DNA of 64,000 nucleotides from Neodiprion pinetum. Taxonomy: Eukaryota; Arthropoda; Insecta; Hymenoptera; Diprionidae. Positions 22,478 to 36,514 of this stretch are shown piece by piece; positions within the stretch are counted from its first letter, which is position 1, and each line of letters opens with the position of its first letter. The translations under genes and the position numbers were made by a program. The stretch spans positions 23,877,922 to 23,941,921 of the forward strand of contig NC_060232.1 in NCBI RefSeq assembly GCF_021155775.2, given 5' to 3'. Below the pieces are notes generated by a model. It did no database searches. It saw only the letters and a list, made by a program, of their open reading frames with translations, and was not told the origin of the DNA.

Positions 22478-25400
22478 AAAAATCGTCATTGCACCGTATG
22501 TTCTCTGATCCAACTTTGAAGCAGGTAGATCATAACAATCTACACACACTTGTTCTCGAATTGTCAGTACAATCTCGGATGAAATCCGATCCCCCAATTT
22601 TTCCCTCCCACCCTGGGGATATTTTTTTTTTTTTTTTTTTTCTTGCAAAAGTGACCGCGTCTGTCTTTCGATCGTACCCTTCTTCTTTTCCGCTCTTCTC
22701 GGGTCTCGTTGTCAGGCATCAGGGGTGAGTGTGATAAAGTGCATTCCGGGGACTGTCACGTAGGTACGGGAATAACCTCACGCCGAGGAGAGGCCCCTTC
22801 ATGGCTGGTGCACGCGCAGTGCAGAGTCCCCAAGCGAGCGACAACGAACCAATTAATTCGCAGCGTAACACTCGCTCGCGTGAAACAGCATTCCTTGCAT
22901 AACCTTTTATCAGTGCACCCGAGTTGACAGCTAACTCCGGTATACGCTGTCTACATACCTTTTACTTCGAATATCTTGCATTCTACGTGTATATTATCCT
23001 GCTCGCTTTCGTTGGCATACTAATCTAACAGTATCGGCGTACCCGATGGACGTAAAGTTGGACCGATTTTTAACCGATCGCTCCGACTCGCGTGTCAGAG
23101 AAAACTACATCGACGTACATTCAAATCCTTGCGCACTGTGCTCGATGTTCTCAACCTCGATCCACGTTCTGACACTAGAGATCGGAGAATCTTGGATTCT
23201 GTTACCGTGAGTAAGGTCATGGAATCCGTTGCAGTAAATGGATAGGCGGCAGTGTGCGCAAATTAAGCTTTTCTCGTCATCGGAACATCAGTCTCTAAAT
23301 CTCAACCATTTGTAGAAAAATTTTGTTCGAACCTCCAACAACTATACACAGTACGTATGCAGGGTGCATACACGTGACAATAGCACATGGAAGAGGATCC
23401 GTCGAATGTGACGAGCTACAATGATTAAATGTCAACAATTCGTTCACTGTCAAACGTTATCAGATTTTACGGTACGATATCAAGATCGGCCTCTGCCGTA
23501 TGTCCTGTTCGCGAACTTACGTTCATTGTTGTCTGCTGCTGAAACCGATTACCGTTCCGATTAACTTAGTCACCATTATATCGATATCCATCCATACCTA
23601 CACACCCATCTACAACCTCATCGATTTTCTCCAATCAAGCTGTTTTCCCCTCCCGATTCTCATCCGTAGTAATAATTTGAACTTACGCTTGAACTTGGAA
23701 ACGTAAGAGAGGTTAGCACGAATCCGTTCAACTACACCGGTAATGTACCTACGGTGTATGTGAATACAAATGTAGTCGATTCTGTGTTTTGAAGCTCTAG
23801 TAGCGCAAGACTATAATTTGTCTTTGAAGTCTTCCATTATCTTTGAATTCTTCAGCCTAGTGTAGTTGTGAATTATTGTGAGCTGAAAATTCTGCACAGT
23901 GGGGCAAAAGTATTATTTTTTTGGTAAATGAATAATGAAGAAAGATCTTTTGCTTGATCAACAATTTTTAACACCTGTAGCATGAGATTGAAAATTTAAT
24001 TAACTCAAGTGCTTGGTCGAAAATAGGATATTGAGCATTACGGAAGCAAAGTATATATTTCCACACCGAAGTCTAAGGGCATATTACAAATATGTGAAGC
24101 AGTGTGGTTCACAAGTTTTTTCATATTGATGAGTACTGAAAACACTCTTTATAGTACTAAGTCGTAAAAGTAGTATTTTGTTTTTACCGCAGTTACAGAA
24201 ACAATTACTTTAAGTAGGTATGGAATGTAGGCAAAAAAAAAGATAAACCATACCAACGTTACGTTAACCCATTTTATTCCACTTACAAAAAATTCTAATC
24301 ACTTGTAGAGTCAACTTTACCAGCACATTTTTTGCTGGATCAGTAAATTTTTTTTCCGTGCACATTAAAGTTTTCTTTGACCGAAACAGGCTTGTCTAAA
24401 AATGCAGAAATTTCAAATACGATTACATTACTATAGAAATTCAGCGCACCAGTAAGGTAATTTCTAATTTTGGATGCGTGATGAATGCTGATAATTGCGA
24501 TAACGCACATTAATACATCGTTGATTTTGAAAGAGCTTCAAATTGACAGTGGCTATTCAGTGTTGCGTATTCATCATTGCAAGGTTTCAGATGATAAGAA
24601 ATAATAACATCAAAGGTTTCATTACTCGTCGTCAACCGATAGAAACCAATCCAAGATGCAGGCTCAAACAACGTAGATATCCGAAGGCCTGAGTGCGTTG
24701 TCTGGAAAATTCAGTACTCCAAATCCCGGGAAAACAGCAGATCGCAACTGACTGTCAGACGACAGTCGGAGAGCGTTATTCTTCGGGTGCCACATGGCTC
24801 GACACCCAATATCGAGTCCACGGAATATTGTCCTCCGGGGTGACAAGAGCCCAAGGCGCCAATCCCGCAGGACGGCGTAGCCGTTTTTTGGCGGAGGTGA
24901 ATTCGTTCTAAAGTAAGTCCCGTGGGTGCGTGCATCCGTGAGTCCGTCTTCCCGTGACTCGTGAACGGCAGCTGGGATGACGCGGACTCGTCAAAATGGG
25001 TATTCTGGGGCACTGTTCCCGGCTCGGAAGAACGCGGCTCGCTCATTTGAGCATGACGAGCATGCATATCAGGCCCGCAAAGGAGAGCCGACGGGGTCCC
25101 ATGTCCACCCAGTGGCCGGGACGATTGTCATTCCGTCGACGCGCCTGGCCAAGGCCTCTCACGTGGAGAACACGCGTGTGCGTTTGTAGGCATACGCGTT
25201 AATACGGGTCTACAAGGTACGTGCACACGCACCGAGGCACGCGCATTACGGACCCCCATCATCGCCGTCGGCATCGGCATCGGCATCGCTGTGCGCCGAG
25301 TCCTCGATGGTTGATGAACCTCTCGATTCGTAACCGTGCATCCATGCTCGCGGTCATCACCCACTAGGTACGCACACATTCCCGACGGTCGGACTATCCC

Positions 25401-28400
25401 TACGTGCCTTCTTCCTTCCCGCGGGAAGTCATCCGAAACGAAGATTCAACCTTGGCACGATGCGATTTCCTCGTGTGTGCGAGTCTTCGTTCGAGAGCCG
25501 CTCGGCTCGTCGCCGATATTCGTCAAGGCTTTGGATCGTTTGGTGGTTCGATTGATCCCAGATCCCGTTAATGCACTTTTATCACTGACGTGTGGAGATC
25601 TGTTGCAAAAGTACGTTCGTAGACTGTGACAGATTATGCGAGATAGAATTGATCGGCGCGATTAGATTGCTTTTTGATTCGGATTCGGTTCCGGGTATCT
25701 CTGAAGGACGATTCCGAAACCGTTGAACATTGGGATTCCAAGTTGGCAGGATAATGTGATAATAAAATAATGTGTTTTCGTAGGCGTGTCTGAGACTTGT
25801 CAGCTTTTCTTCGATAACGAATGTATCTGAAGTTTCGATCAATCAAGCATGATTGGAAGTGGTTACAAATATAATTTGGCCATTACTTGAACATGTCGTA
25901 CTCTTGTAATCAATCGGCAACCCAATACACTCTATAGGGATTATAAAATCGGATCTCACTGTAAGCGAGCAATAACTTGAATTTTTGCTTAAAGTAGATC
26001 GATCAGAATTTCGAGTTCATTTCAATGAATCTGAAGCCGATGTTCGACGACAATTTATCATGCTGCAAGTGAAAGACACTGTAAAGCTAGCGAAGCGGTT
26101 TGGCAATTTGAAAAATTGTATCTATTGTCTTAGTTTAACTAGAAATTAGAAACAGAAGTGTTCTGTTACGGCTAACGAAGTACACTCGCTTTGTTGAAAC
26201 AGGACAATAGAAATGTAAAATCAACGCAGCTAAAGTGACTCACGTGGAACAGCCAAGTTTCGAGACATTGACCGAGGATCAATTACAGATTGTATTAGTT
26301 CTTAATTTCCTATCTCCAATCAAATGAATATAATTCGCTCAACGTGCAATTTTTGAGTTCTCGCGCAACGTTTCTTTGATCCCTTAAACGAAATTCTTTG
26401 GCTGATCTTTAAGTATGACGAAAATAACGTTTCAATGAAAGGAAGAAAATATTGTTTGAAAAATCAACGTCGACGATGTTCATACATCGAATCTACGATT
26501 CGACAAGCAATAAAGAAAATATTATTCTATCGAAAATATATCTTCAAAATGTTTACAAGTCGTGTGAATTAGTTTTCAAACTCGTTTGTTCGACCCACGT
26601 GAAAAGTATTCATTTGTGTACGAATCGATGATTCAGAAGAGCGTGACACTTTCTTGGATGAAGCCGACACAAATATTACGCGGTCTACTCATTGATTTCA
26701 ACCGTGCTTCGTATACAATCGGTACCAACGCCCACGCGCAAACCTGCAACTTTGATCGGCGTGTGCAAAGTTTGTTTCTCACGATTATAGTCGGTAATGT
26801 TTTGACTTCGTCCTTTCATCCGGTGTACGATTACGGCCGCTGACTTATCGCGGTAGCTTCGTTTATATTGGCGCAACATACCGCGTTGTCAGAGCCGACA
26901 CCCAAGCGTGGAAATCGAACCCAGTAGCCGGTGTCTTTAATTAATCTCAATTGCAATTCGCACTCAGAAGATATAGAGGAACAGCGTGCCGGTCCGCACT
27001 CAGGGTAATTGAATTAGCGAATGCCTCCAAGGTATCTGATTTCTACGGTGATAAGTAGTCGCAGGTTACGATAACGGCTCAAATGTCATGCTCGCCCGTT
27101 TCTCAATCAACTTAATGCACGATATTCACACTAGCCGCGAAAGTTAACAACGAAATCACGAAACGAATGCTCCGTGAAAAGCATCGCGTGGAAGGAACCG
27201 AATTTATATAACCCCGTTTACGATTCGCCACCAAATTCAACTCGGCTTACCGTCAACGATGCATTACATAACCTCGTAATGAGTTCGTTAATAAGTCTAG
27301 AATTCTAAGCGATCGTCCGATAGTTACCTTGTAAAATTTAGATCAGAAGGTACATTAATACCAGTCGACAGTATTCGCCTGACCAACTCTCGAGTTCGTT
27401 CGTGCCTATTGTACTAATTTATAACGTGAAAAGTACCAGAAATACTTTGCAAGAGATAGTACAAGGTTTTCCAAATTTCGAACTATTTTTATAAAAAATT
27501 TATTTGTAGTCCGATCAGCCGCATCTGTGAAAAATATTTCCCAAATTGTCACCTGAGTTGTTTCCAGTACCATCCGAATAATTATCACGGGGTTTCCTGC
27601 GATGAGAATAATTTCTCTAGTATAAAATCTGAGCTTATTTTCAATGTTTTTGGACATAATCAACGCGGACTTGCAAAGTTGTTTCAGAATTAGAACACGG
27701 ACGTTGATCAAGGATGTAACAATTTTAGTTTCTTCTACAATCTTTGCAATAAAATAAGAAAAAAACATAAAATCAGACACCGAGTGAAACTGAGTTTTTT
27801 GTTTAATTTTTGGGACTTCCATTTTTTTCTTTTATTTCTCCACTCTTTCTTAAATTCGTTACTCTATGGTTACGGTACAAAAGGGAAACTGCTCGTCGCA
27901 GTTCTGACAAATTTAGCCTCATAGTTTAAAAAAAAAAACATATAATAAATAACAAATAACACACAAATGTGTAAATAAAAAGATGATACGATGAGTGAGG
28001 AGAAAATTGGCCGTAAAATTAAATTGTTTTTCAGTCGGACATATATAGATATGTACAGAAGACGGTGACGATATTAAATATAAATAAAAAAGTTTGCGAT
28101 CAAAGTCTTCGTATTCACAGTCCTAGATTCTGTCAAAAATTTCTACCTGACCAGGATTCACGCTTCAACTCGCGATTGTCACACTGTCTCTTTTCCCATT
28201 TCCACTACAAATCGTCGCAAGGAGAAGTGAATTCCGTTCGCAAAATGCTCGTATCGTTTACAGCCGACACAGTAGCCATTATTCTACGTCCGTCCAACGA
28301 TATCACGTTTTCACTGTTAGCAACATTCGCATTGATCTGAATTTTCGATCCTATTTATCATTTGTCAAACCCCGATGCTCGCTCATTACGCGAAGGGTGT

Positions 28401-29532
28401 AGGTAACAAGCGAGACTGGACGCGGGACATCGTGATATCAGCAGCTCGAACACGTTGGCACACGTGGGTAGAGGATCGCATCGGTATCGGTATCAAATGC
28501 GCCAGAGTTCCGATTAAAGCACGTACATCGTTCCCCCGGGGATCCAGCGTGCATGCGGAATAGATAAATATTGGAATCCCGTCTCGTGCTAGCATCCGTA
28601 CCTGCACCATATCCGGCGAAACGTTCGCTTTCACGCTCTGTCAGTGTAATTTCACGACGCCAGTCATGCCCCGAAGAAATTACAACGACCTGCCGATGTT
28701 CCCCACGTTGCGCCTTTTTTCCCGGCCACCTTGCTTTTATAAACTGTCTCTTCTCATTCACTGTAATTTCTTTCTTTCATCGTTTTCTTTTTTTTTTTTT
28801 TTCTTTGTCTCTCGCTGTCCTTTTCCTCTTCCCAATCCCCTGCCATCGTATTACACTTAAACACGCTTACCGCTCGTTTAATGTCTGCCCTTTGGTCCAA
28901 CGGACGGAGGGACTTGCGTATTTTTCTTTAACGAGCGCTGCAGCTTCTCCCGGTTTACACATAGGCAACGGGAGGACAGCGTAAACGTAGCTGCGTAAAT
29001 CACAACATGGCATAGTTTATCGCTACATTTTATGCGCAGGTAATTACGATTTTGCGCACGACACGGTACGCGAACGATATTATACCATACAGTTTCGGAT
29101 ATATTAGTTCGAAGATTTAACTGGACAGTGTCCGTTTGATACGGGATATTGGCCAAATTGAAAAACACACAATTTTTGTTCGTAACATTTTTATATATTT
29201 GTAAACAAATGCGTATTTAATTTTTGTTTCTTTATATTTGAATTCTGTACACATTAATTACACGGGAAAAATGAAAGACTGTATAGAATTTATTTATACG
29301 ACCCTTGCGAGATTCAAATTATCTTTAAACTTCAACATTGTACAGGCATTCAGCCGGTCATTCCTTCAGTCATTGATTTACATGGAATTATCAATCAGCA
29401 GTTCTAAAAAAATGCGTGTACATTTAAAATTGTATGTGCAAATCGTTTCTATTCAAATTTAATCGCACATATTCATGTATCTCGTCTTGTCGTCTCTGAT
29501 GTTTCTCGTTTACGTAAGCAAATCTCTCGTTA
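22478..29532. other. 7 kb without a supportable gene
   Basis: A T run lies at 22622-22642. GC- and CpG-richer DNA extends from about 24690 to 25550, with overlapping frames up to 118 codons. A short GGCATC hexanucleotide repeat lies at about 25268-25290. AT-rich DNA runs from 25850 to 28370, and a T run at about 28785-28802. A GC-richer pocket at 28380-28680 is open in several frames at once, a sign of composition rather than coding. No RNA gene recognised. Confidence 0.5.
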
Positions 29533-29961
29533 CGCTGAGCGAGTTTTTAGTTCCGGTCACTGCTCTGTCCTTAATTATTTTTATTTTTTACCACAATCGA
29601 AAAATATAGTTCTAGGTACGAAATGAAAATTTGTTTCATAGCTGTTACCAGAAAGTCTGGTATCCGTTACTATTCTTTCTCATTACGATCAGTGTTACTA
29701 TACTTTCTTGAAACTGTTGCGAAAATTTAATGCTTTGCGCAACAATAAATTGATGTTAAAGCCTCATTTAACTAAAAAAAGTAGAGTAAACCGAACAAAC
29801 TGATTTTGCGTTTCAATTACCAAAAAAGGATCGACAATACCGCAAAATGGTTACGTGTATCTCGTTTTTCGTAATTCCAACCATATTCAAACAGTTTTTT
29901 TAACGATACCCGTTTTACTGAATTTTTCTAGTTACGATAACGAATGAAATTTTTCTCAGTA
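29533..29961 (+). mobile_element. M1 MITE, full-length copy (orientation A)
   Basis: A 429-bp copy. The left end is CGCTGAGCGAGTTTTTAGTT (three changes from consensus); the right end is AAATTTTTCTCAGTA. TA flanks both sides, a 2-bp duplication. The internal landmarks are all in order. Confidence 0.9.
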
Positions 29962-30245
29962 TACTTTCATTATATCTAATTTGAAATTCGTATTGCTGGT
30001 TGCAACTCATCGGACTAGTCTCGCTCTCGTTCTACGATCTTCAATCGCGATAGTTTGGTCGATAATGTTCGTGACGTATTTTATGTTTTCGAAGAGTACT
30101 GAGATTGGTTTGAACCTGTTTACACGCATTTTATGTTGTAAAATTGTCATAGTTCTTATTTGCTTTATAATTTAACAAGACTTTGTACCGAGGAACGATT
30201 CACTATGTTATGCTTCTTAAAGATCTTAGCAGAGAGAGAGAGAAA

Positions 30246-30300
30246 CAGATTTGATTTGATTTATTTTGATTTGTTTATTTTTATGCCCTAGTAAACTTTG
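30246..30300 (-). mobile_element. Possible LINE/SINE 3' tail, reversed
   Basis: On the minus strand the sequence reads GCCCCAAAGTTTACTAGGGC, which can form a GCCC/GGGC stem. It is followed by ATAAAAATAAACAAATC and imperfect AAATC repeats. A small stem-loop followed by a simple-repeat tail is characteristic of the 3' ends of several non-LTR families. The rest of the element is not evident. Confidence 0.35.
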
Positions 30301-30351
30301 GGGCAACAAAAAGCTTTTAGCAAAATACGTAATATATATAACAAGAAATAG

Positions 30352-30383
30352 CAGAGAAGAGAGAAAGAGAGAGAGAGAGAGGG
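30352..30383 (+). repeat. (GA)n microsatellite
   Basis: An imperfect GAGA run of about 30 bp. Confidence 0.85.
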
Positions 30384-32023
30384 ATTTTGTGTCAAATTCT
30401 TTTTAGTCGTCGTTCTGACTCTAGTCGGGAGTACATAAATCGTTACACATCTAGTCATGTATTTCCCGGTTGATCTATGATCAAGCTTCGAACAAATCCT
30501 TTCTACGCAACTTCTTACACATGAAAATATATAAAAATTGAGTTGGTTAATTTTTTTGAATCGTGTCTTCCGAGATCAGCCGGGTCTCTTGACAATATTA
30601 CACCATTCAAATTGTAACCCTAGAACAATGTTTTTTCACGTAAGATTGAAACGACGGTTTTGACCCGTATTTGTGTATCCATTCATCGGCTCATTTGGTT
30701 TCTCGGACAGATGTACAGACCCAGCGATCCAACTTCCACAAAGTTTCGAAATCCGTGGGTCCGAGCAAGCGAGGGTAAAAACAACGGCCCTCGCTCGTAA
30801 ATTTGCACCACGTTTAGCTACCGCGTTTCGATTGTTTTTGCCTCACGCCCCCGCAGCCTGCAGACAATGAGTTATCAACCTGGTTTCGGAAAATCCCCTG
30901 CTCGGTGAACAGCTGGCCTTGAGTCCACGGTGAAGAGTTGTTACGACACGAAACTCTCCTTGACCCATCGGATAAGGCCGGCAATGATACAGCGTGAGGT
31001 GAAAATGAGAGAAAAAATGAGAAAATTTAACGAAATCGAAAACGGAAGTAGGGTTTATTGGAGCCTGAAGTGAATTCATGTCGCGGATGTAACAAAATCG
31101 TCCACACACTTCATCGGGCAACTCGTCGTCTAAACAATCATCATGGTCGTCGAATGTTTGGTATCTATGGGCGTGCCTGTTACAGCGAGGTAGATCGAGC
31201 TTGAAAAATAAAAAATAAGCAATTTCTTTTTCTGTCACGAAGCGATAAGTTGTGGCTTGGTATTGAAAATTGTTTCAAAAGAAAAAAGAAACCGATATTA
31301 AACGCTTCGTGCGGTATTACCGTATCGATTTATTTGAATTTAATCGACATAGCACGAAATGGAATTGCACAATTTATTGCAAATTGAATAGATCGGTTTT
31401 TTTCATGTACATTGGAAAACGTGTCTGATGTGACGGATATAAATTATTTAATGCGAAAAGATCGATTGTTTTTGAAACGAGGAAAGCTCTGGGAAATTAT
31501 TATGTAACTTAGATTCGTTCCTCGGCAAGTGCGTTTTCTCATTGCTTTCTCTTTCCATCGGCTACGCGTAACAAGGATGACAGTTGCACTCGTGAAACAT
31601 TATTCAATTAAACATTGTCAATGTAACAGTTCTTTCAGATTTTAATCTTCTCTTCGAGAGTTTGAATTTCAACATCTCCTTTACAGAGCCACTCAATTTT
31701 ACTAACCACTCGGCAAAAGCTCGAGGATGGATGCAGAAACTGACAGCAAGAGGAACTCGTGAGACCTGTAATAACGTTTATTCCAAGCACCGGTAGCAAT
31801 GACCCGAATGGCAGGGAGGCATTTATGATTAGCGAGTGAAATGCAGCGAATAATCGTGTCTCTGTAATACATTACCACGGCAAACTTTTATTCCTTATTC
31901 AATTTCTGTGTTCTCTCTACTTCAACTTACTTTTTACCCCATTTTTCGGGGCGTGATGGCCGGATTCTGGAGAACAAAAAATATCGCTCCGAGCTTCTTG
32001 CTGCAGGTATTTTATTGCCGCTA

Positions 32024-32083
32024 TCAAAAATTGAAAATAGTTGAGGACTGAGCGGTAAGCAGAATTAAAAATTTCTCTTAGTG
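32024..32083 (-). mobile_element. M1 MITE, terminal fragment only
   Basis: About 60 bp matching the last part of orientation-B copies: TTGAAAATAGTTGAGGACTG, then AGCGGTAAGC and AATTTCTCTTAGTG. The rest of the element is absent, so it is a truncated relic. Confidence 0.75.
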
Positions 32084-32623
32084 TGATTGATCGATCATTG
32101 ATGTATCGTAACTGTTATTCTTCCAAATTCTTACGATTAATCTTCCTTTGAACAAACCGATTCTGAAAATTTGAATCCTCTTCTGGTGTGAGGAGAAAAA
32201 AATCAGAACGAATCGAAATTGCGCAACACTTACGCAACGTGCATATATGTAACATATGCTATTGCGTACATTATAAATTGGTTAATTTGCTACAAGTGTC
32301 GGATTTTTTACCCATTCGCACGATTAACACGACTACGATAGCGGGAAATATCAACGGATTGTAGAACACTCGCACATGGCAGGAGTGTTTGTAACAAACT
32401 GTACGAACCGATAGTAAATTGCAATCAAGATAGGTTATCTCTAATAGCGGATAATTGCAATAGGTAGCAAATGGCGTTTCACGCTGTGTGCTTCTGCGGC
32501 CTGTAAATGTGTACTGTGTGCATATTTATAGACTTGAATAATGAATGACCGGATAGATACATATGTGTATAGAATGCATGTCAAACTAACATTTATCTGA
32601 TTTACCTATAAAGCGGGATTATT
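32084..32623. other. Nothing seen
   Basis: AT-rich unique sequence with no frames of note. Confidence 0.5.
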
Positions 32624-32957
32624 CGGGGCGGGGTTGAAGTTCCGAATTTAAAGAGTTCCGAAAGCACATCATTCCGAATAATATCGCGGTGAAACTTGAA
32701 GTAAAGAAATTAAACTTTTTCAGAACAAACAAGTTTTGTCTGGTCGGAAACCTGACGACCTCAAAGTTTCGAAAGTTTAAGTTTCGATAGAGCAAAGTTC
32801 CGGGAATTGAAGTTCCGACAGAGCGTTGGGTTTCAGAACATTCGAAACTTTGATGTTTCGTCAAAGTTTGATTTCTTTACTTCAAGTTTCAACACCAAAA
32901 AATTCGGAATCTGGCACCATCGGAACTTTTCAAATTCGGAATTTCAAACCCGCCTCG
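32624..32957. mobile_element. FB foldback element, both arms present
   Basis: About 334 bp. The left end CGGGGCGGGGTTGAAGTTCC is mirrored by the right end (reverse complement CGAGGCGGGTTTGAAATTCC). The mirrored order continues inward: GAATTT, GTTCCGA, ATTCCGAAT, then GAAACTTGAAGTAAAGAAAT on the left against ATTTCTTTACTTCAAGTTTC on the right. Between the arms lie further AAAGTTTCGAAAG and AAGTTCCGACAG motifs. The arms are about 110 bp. No open reading frame; TSD not clear. Confidence 0.75.
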
Positions 32958-35900
32958 AACTCTCTCACCAAAAACATCCGGTCAAACAATAATGTCCTTC
33001 CCTCCATCTTTGCTCATTGTTCAAACCAATTGCACTAATTGTAATTTACCCGCTTGGTTATCAATTACATTCCGCTACTGTAACTAATCTAAGATTGTTT
33101 GTCTGGCGTAACAGAAACCGGCGGTAATTCGTAGAGCCTTAACGGTTATTAGATCGTTATCGCTTTTACGTTACGATTACACCGAAATATTGTCTGTCCG
33201 CGGCGAAGCTACGTCCAAAATTCAATTTTGGCATCACGAGTGATTCGCTCTTTAAGTATAGACCAAAAAGTCATCCTTGAAAGCACTCCCACAGGTGAGA
33301 CGCCCGTTTGACGGCTGACGTTAACAAGCGCTATGAATCACTGAATCACTCGTATCCATCCAGCACGTGACCACCTGAAAGCCAACAAACAACTGGGATT
33401 AAATAAGCAATGATCAAAGGAAAGGAAAATAAAAGATTCGTTCAATTTGTTGATTAGACACAACTGTGCTCAATTCTTATAATTGCACACTGACCCTGAT
33501 CGGAACATGACGAGGCTTGATATTTCTACGTCAACCTTCGTCGTTGCTGCAACGTGGGATTAAAGCGATCGCGTACATGGGGAAGTGTTATAAACTTTGG
33601 CCCAATTCTCTCTTAGAGACACAGTTTACGAAACTGGCAATTGGAAGAAAACGCATGTATATCCATACCGTGTTTGGATCTATCGTCAAAGCTCCTCTTT
33701 TTCCCTCTACATTGGTTTCGACGAGTCAATTTCAGCCATTGCACTTTTCAACTTACTTGAAATGAAGTTTGAAGAATCAAGGCTGGCGTAAATAAATAAA
33801 TTAGGCCGTAGGCCCGACGTCTCTACGTTCGCCAATTTTTGCTAACAGTCAAAATTGACAGGGGTCGCTTCTCGAGGGAGGAAAATTCTAAAAGTGATCT
33901 TCTATGTATTTACTCATTGAAATGTTTATCTTTCAACGCGTAGCCAAACCGTTGTCGAAACTTTGGAGAAGGAGCAGCGGCGCAAGGAGGATGAGGAAAA
34001 ATCCTGGCTCGATAAATCGTTGTTATACGCAGCAGACAGCTGTCAGAAATTTTGCCAGACTGTTTAGCTAGACGTCATAACTACGGTACAGACGATGATT
34101 AGATCTAGACACAGTAGCGTAATTCGAATCAGTTTGTATACACTGCATTCACCACTGGCAGAAATGAGGAGATCCGATTCCATCGTGAGGCACAGACTCT
34201 ACGATTGATATTATCTTGACTATTCTCATTCCTTTCCTTGTCTTTTTTTATTTTTTTTCTTTGTTTTTTCTTCTTCTTATTTTCAGATTAACATATTTTC
34301 CAAAGAAATCTTACGCGCTCTGGCTTTTCTCGCTATCCAATCGTTACAGCTTTGATCGAGTTCATTGAACGCGCGGGCAAATAAACCACGCGTATAATTT
34401 AAGCTACAGCCATGTTACATTCGGATCAGTGCTGTTAGTCGTCCTCTTGTTGTGAACTCGATTAACTACACAAAACTAGGTACGTTCTACGTTTTGTTTG
34501 GACGTTACTTCACTTGTGACTCCGTAATTCTATTTTCGAACGAAGCGGTGCATTTAACGCTAAAATTATATACTATTCTAAAAAAAAAAAAAAAGATTCT
34601 AAAAATGCACGCTTGCTGTACTAATTGACTGTGGGAAAGTTGGCGCGTAATTATTATCAGTTTGCAGAAATGATTTTTCTACTTCAAAGTCGTTGCAACT
34701 TTGAATAAATTTCTTTTGCCAAAACTCGATGCGTCTTATTTCAGATACTGACGTTCGAATGGCAATATTTTAGATAAACAACTATTGTGCTTTGAAGAAA
34801 TGTTTCAGTAACGTTATTACACTACAACTGCAACTGCGTAATATTTTGATGCACAATCAGGCTAAAGTCAGGATCTGTGAAACACTGCCTGTCACATATA
34901 TAGATGCGTTAAAAGTGAAAGCTTGCAGATCGTCGTCAGATATCAGGTTTTGCTGTTATGCAAACAACAACAACGTGAGAAATCGTTGACTGTAAAATTT
35001 CAAAAGCATTATTACACCTATTTTTCACTAATTTAACAAAAAAAATATCTTCCTGATCGTTTAATTGAGAGTTACAGATCTTATTTTTCTCCAAAAATTT
35101 TTCGAGGCTACTTGCGCTTGTGATTCCCGACTAATTTTTACTACCCAAAAGCAAGTTGACGATATACACTTTTATTTTCCTATATTTATTGCCTTTTGAA
35201 ATTTTTTATTTATTATTTTTTTTTTTTATCGTGCCCTTGTCCGAAGCCGGCGAAAAATGTGTGGAAAAATATTGCAGGGTGAAAAGAACATGAATCGTGC
35301 TCTGCACCTGATCACCCGTCAAAAATACGGCATTGCTTCAGACTCCCAGCGTGCTGTGCGCACGGCGTTCTTGATTTACGCATGTATACTGTTAGCTACG
35401 CAGCGCACATTTCTCCATAAACATTAGACGTTTTATGGGCCGATTTGTACATTGTGCGTTATCCTTTTTTTTTCGTTCGTGACAAGTTTCATTTTATTAA
35501 ATTTCTTTTCAATGCCTTTTTTCAAACAAAGTAGCCAGTTTTAGTGAATCTCTAATTCATATTTTAGAAAAACGTTGATGTATTTATTCGTATGACAATT
35601 CCCAAATAGTGATCGAACTGGAAAAACAAAATCAGGTCATATTGTTAATAATTATACATATACACGTGAATTATTTCACCTGGTTTAATTTGGAGCAATT
35701 GTCGATGATTCAAAATCAGCCTAAAAACGCAACGTTATCAAGACGTTTCTTTGATAACGAAAATTGATAAGAGTAGAATGTTTTTGAAAACCTTGAAAGA
35801 TACTTTAATTCACATTTGATCGGTCGTTGCATCTGTCATACTCTGATTACCTGTAGCTGCTTTTAGTGACGAAAAGATGTCACAGATTCTGACTCGTTAT

Positions 35901-36514
35901 GTTTATTACACCTTCGAGCACTAATAAAATGTAGTAATATCACGACAACGGGATGAAGTTTCTAGTTATCGTCGTGTTTCACAGTAGAGAGCACACCGTC
36001 GCAACTTCTTAAAGTTCAAATGTTTGGTAAATCACCACCGCGAATTTTCTGGTAAAAATTTTCATCCAGATTTTGAGAAGATCTTTTGAATTAAGTGTTA
36101 GAAAATTAGGAAAAATCGTTTGAAAAACCTTCGGCAATTTTTGTCATGCCAATGATGAATTTATAACTTCGCAACATCACGAGCCAAGATTTCAACGATT
36201 TGAAAAATGTTTTTATAAATTCTACAACTTTCGAAACAATTAAACTTTGGTGTTTGTGATCAGATTATAACGTCTTGGGCTTAGTTTATTCGCCATAAAG
36301 ATCTACAGAGATCGCCTGAATTTTTCTTTTTTCTCCACCAAAATGTCATCCAAAGCGAATAAGAACAGGCTTGTCTCCGTATGATGAAACAGATGTTTGT
36401 CAACAATCACATTAACTTGTTTCAATGATATCAGTATGAAAGAAATTCTCGGATTCTTTTTTAACGATTTATTAGCGAACAAAACGAGCCCTAAAAAAAT
36501 AATGCTGACTATTT
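32958..36514. other. No gene seen
   Basis: AT-rich unique DNA. An A run lies at about 34577-34594 and T-rich stretches at about 34245-34280, 35210-35228 and 35466-35474. Frames are 82 codons or fewer. Confidence 0.55.

Larger units (their letters stand above)
29962..32023. other. No gene called; several small repeats
   Basis: Contains (GA)n at about 30229-30243 and 30352-30383, a reversed LINE-like tail (30246-30300), and an isolated AACCCTAGAAC near 30616 that resembles one piggyBac-type end. Frames up to 131 codons (minus strand, 30843-31238) have no recognisable features. Confidence 0.45.

Noticed and set aside
23890..24365. Possible MITE ending in TTTTTTTTCCGTGCAC
   Set aside because: The right side looks like an element end, but I could not find a matching left end, so no element is called.
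24660..25640. GC-rich region open in several frames on both strands
   Set aside because: Simultaneous openness on both strands reflects composition; no protein family or splice pattern seen.
27406..27822. 138-codon minus-strand frame
   Set aside because: AT-rich composition, no recognisable motif, no splice context.
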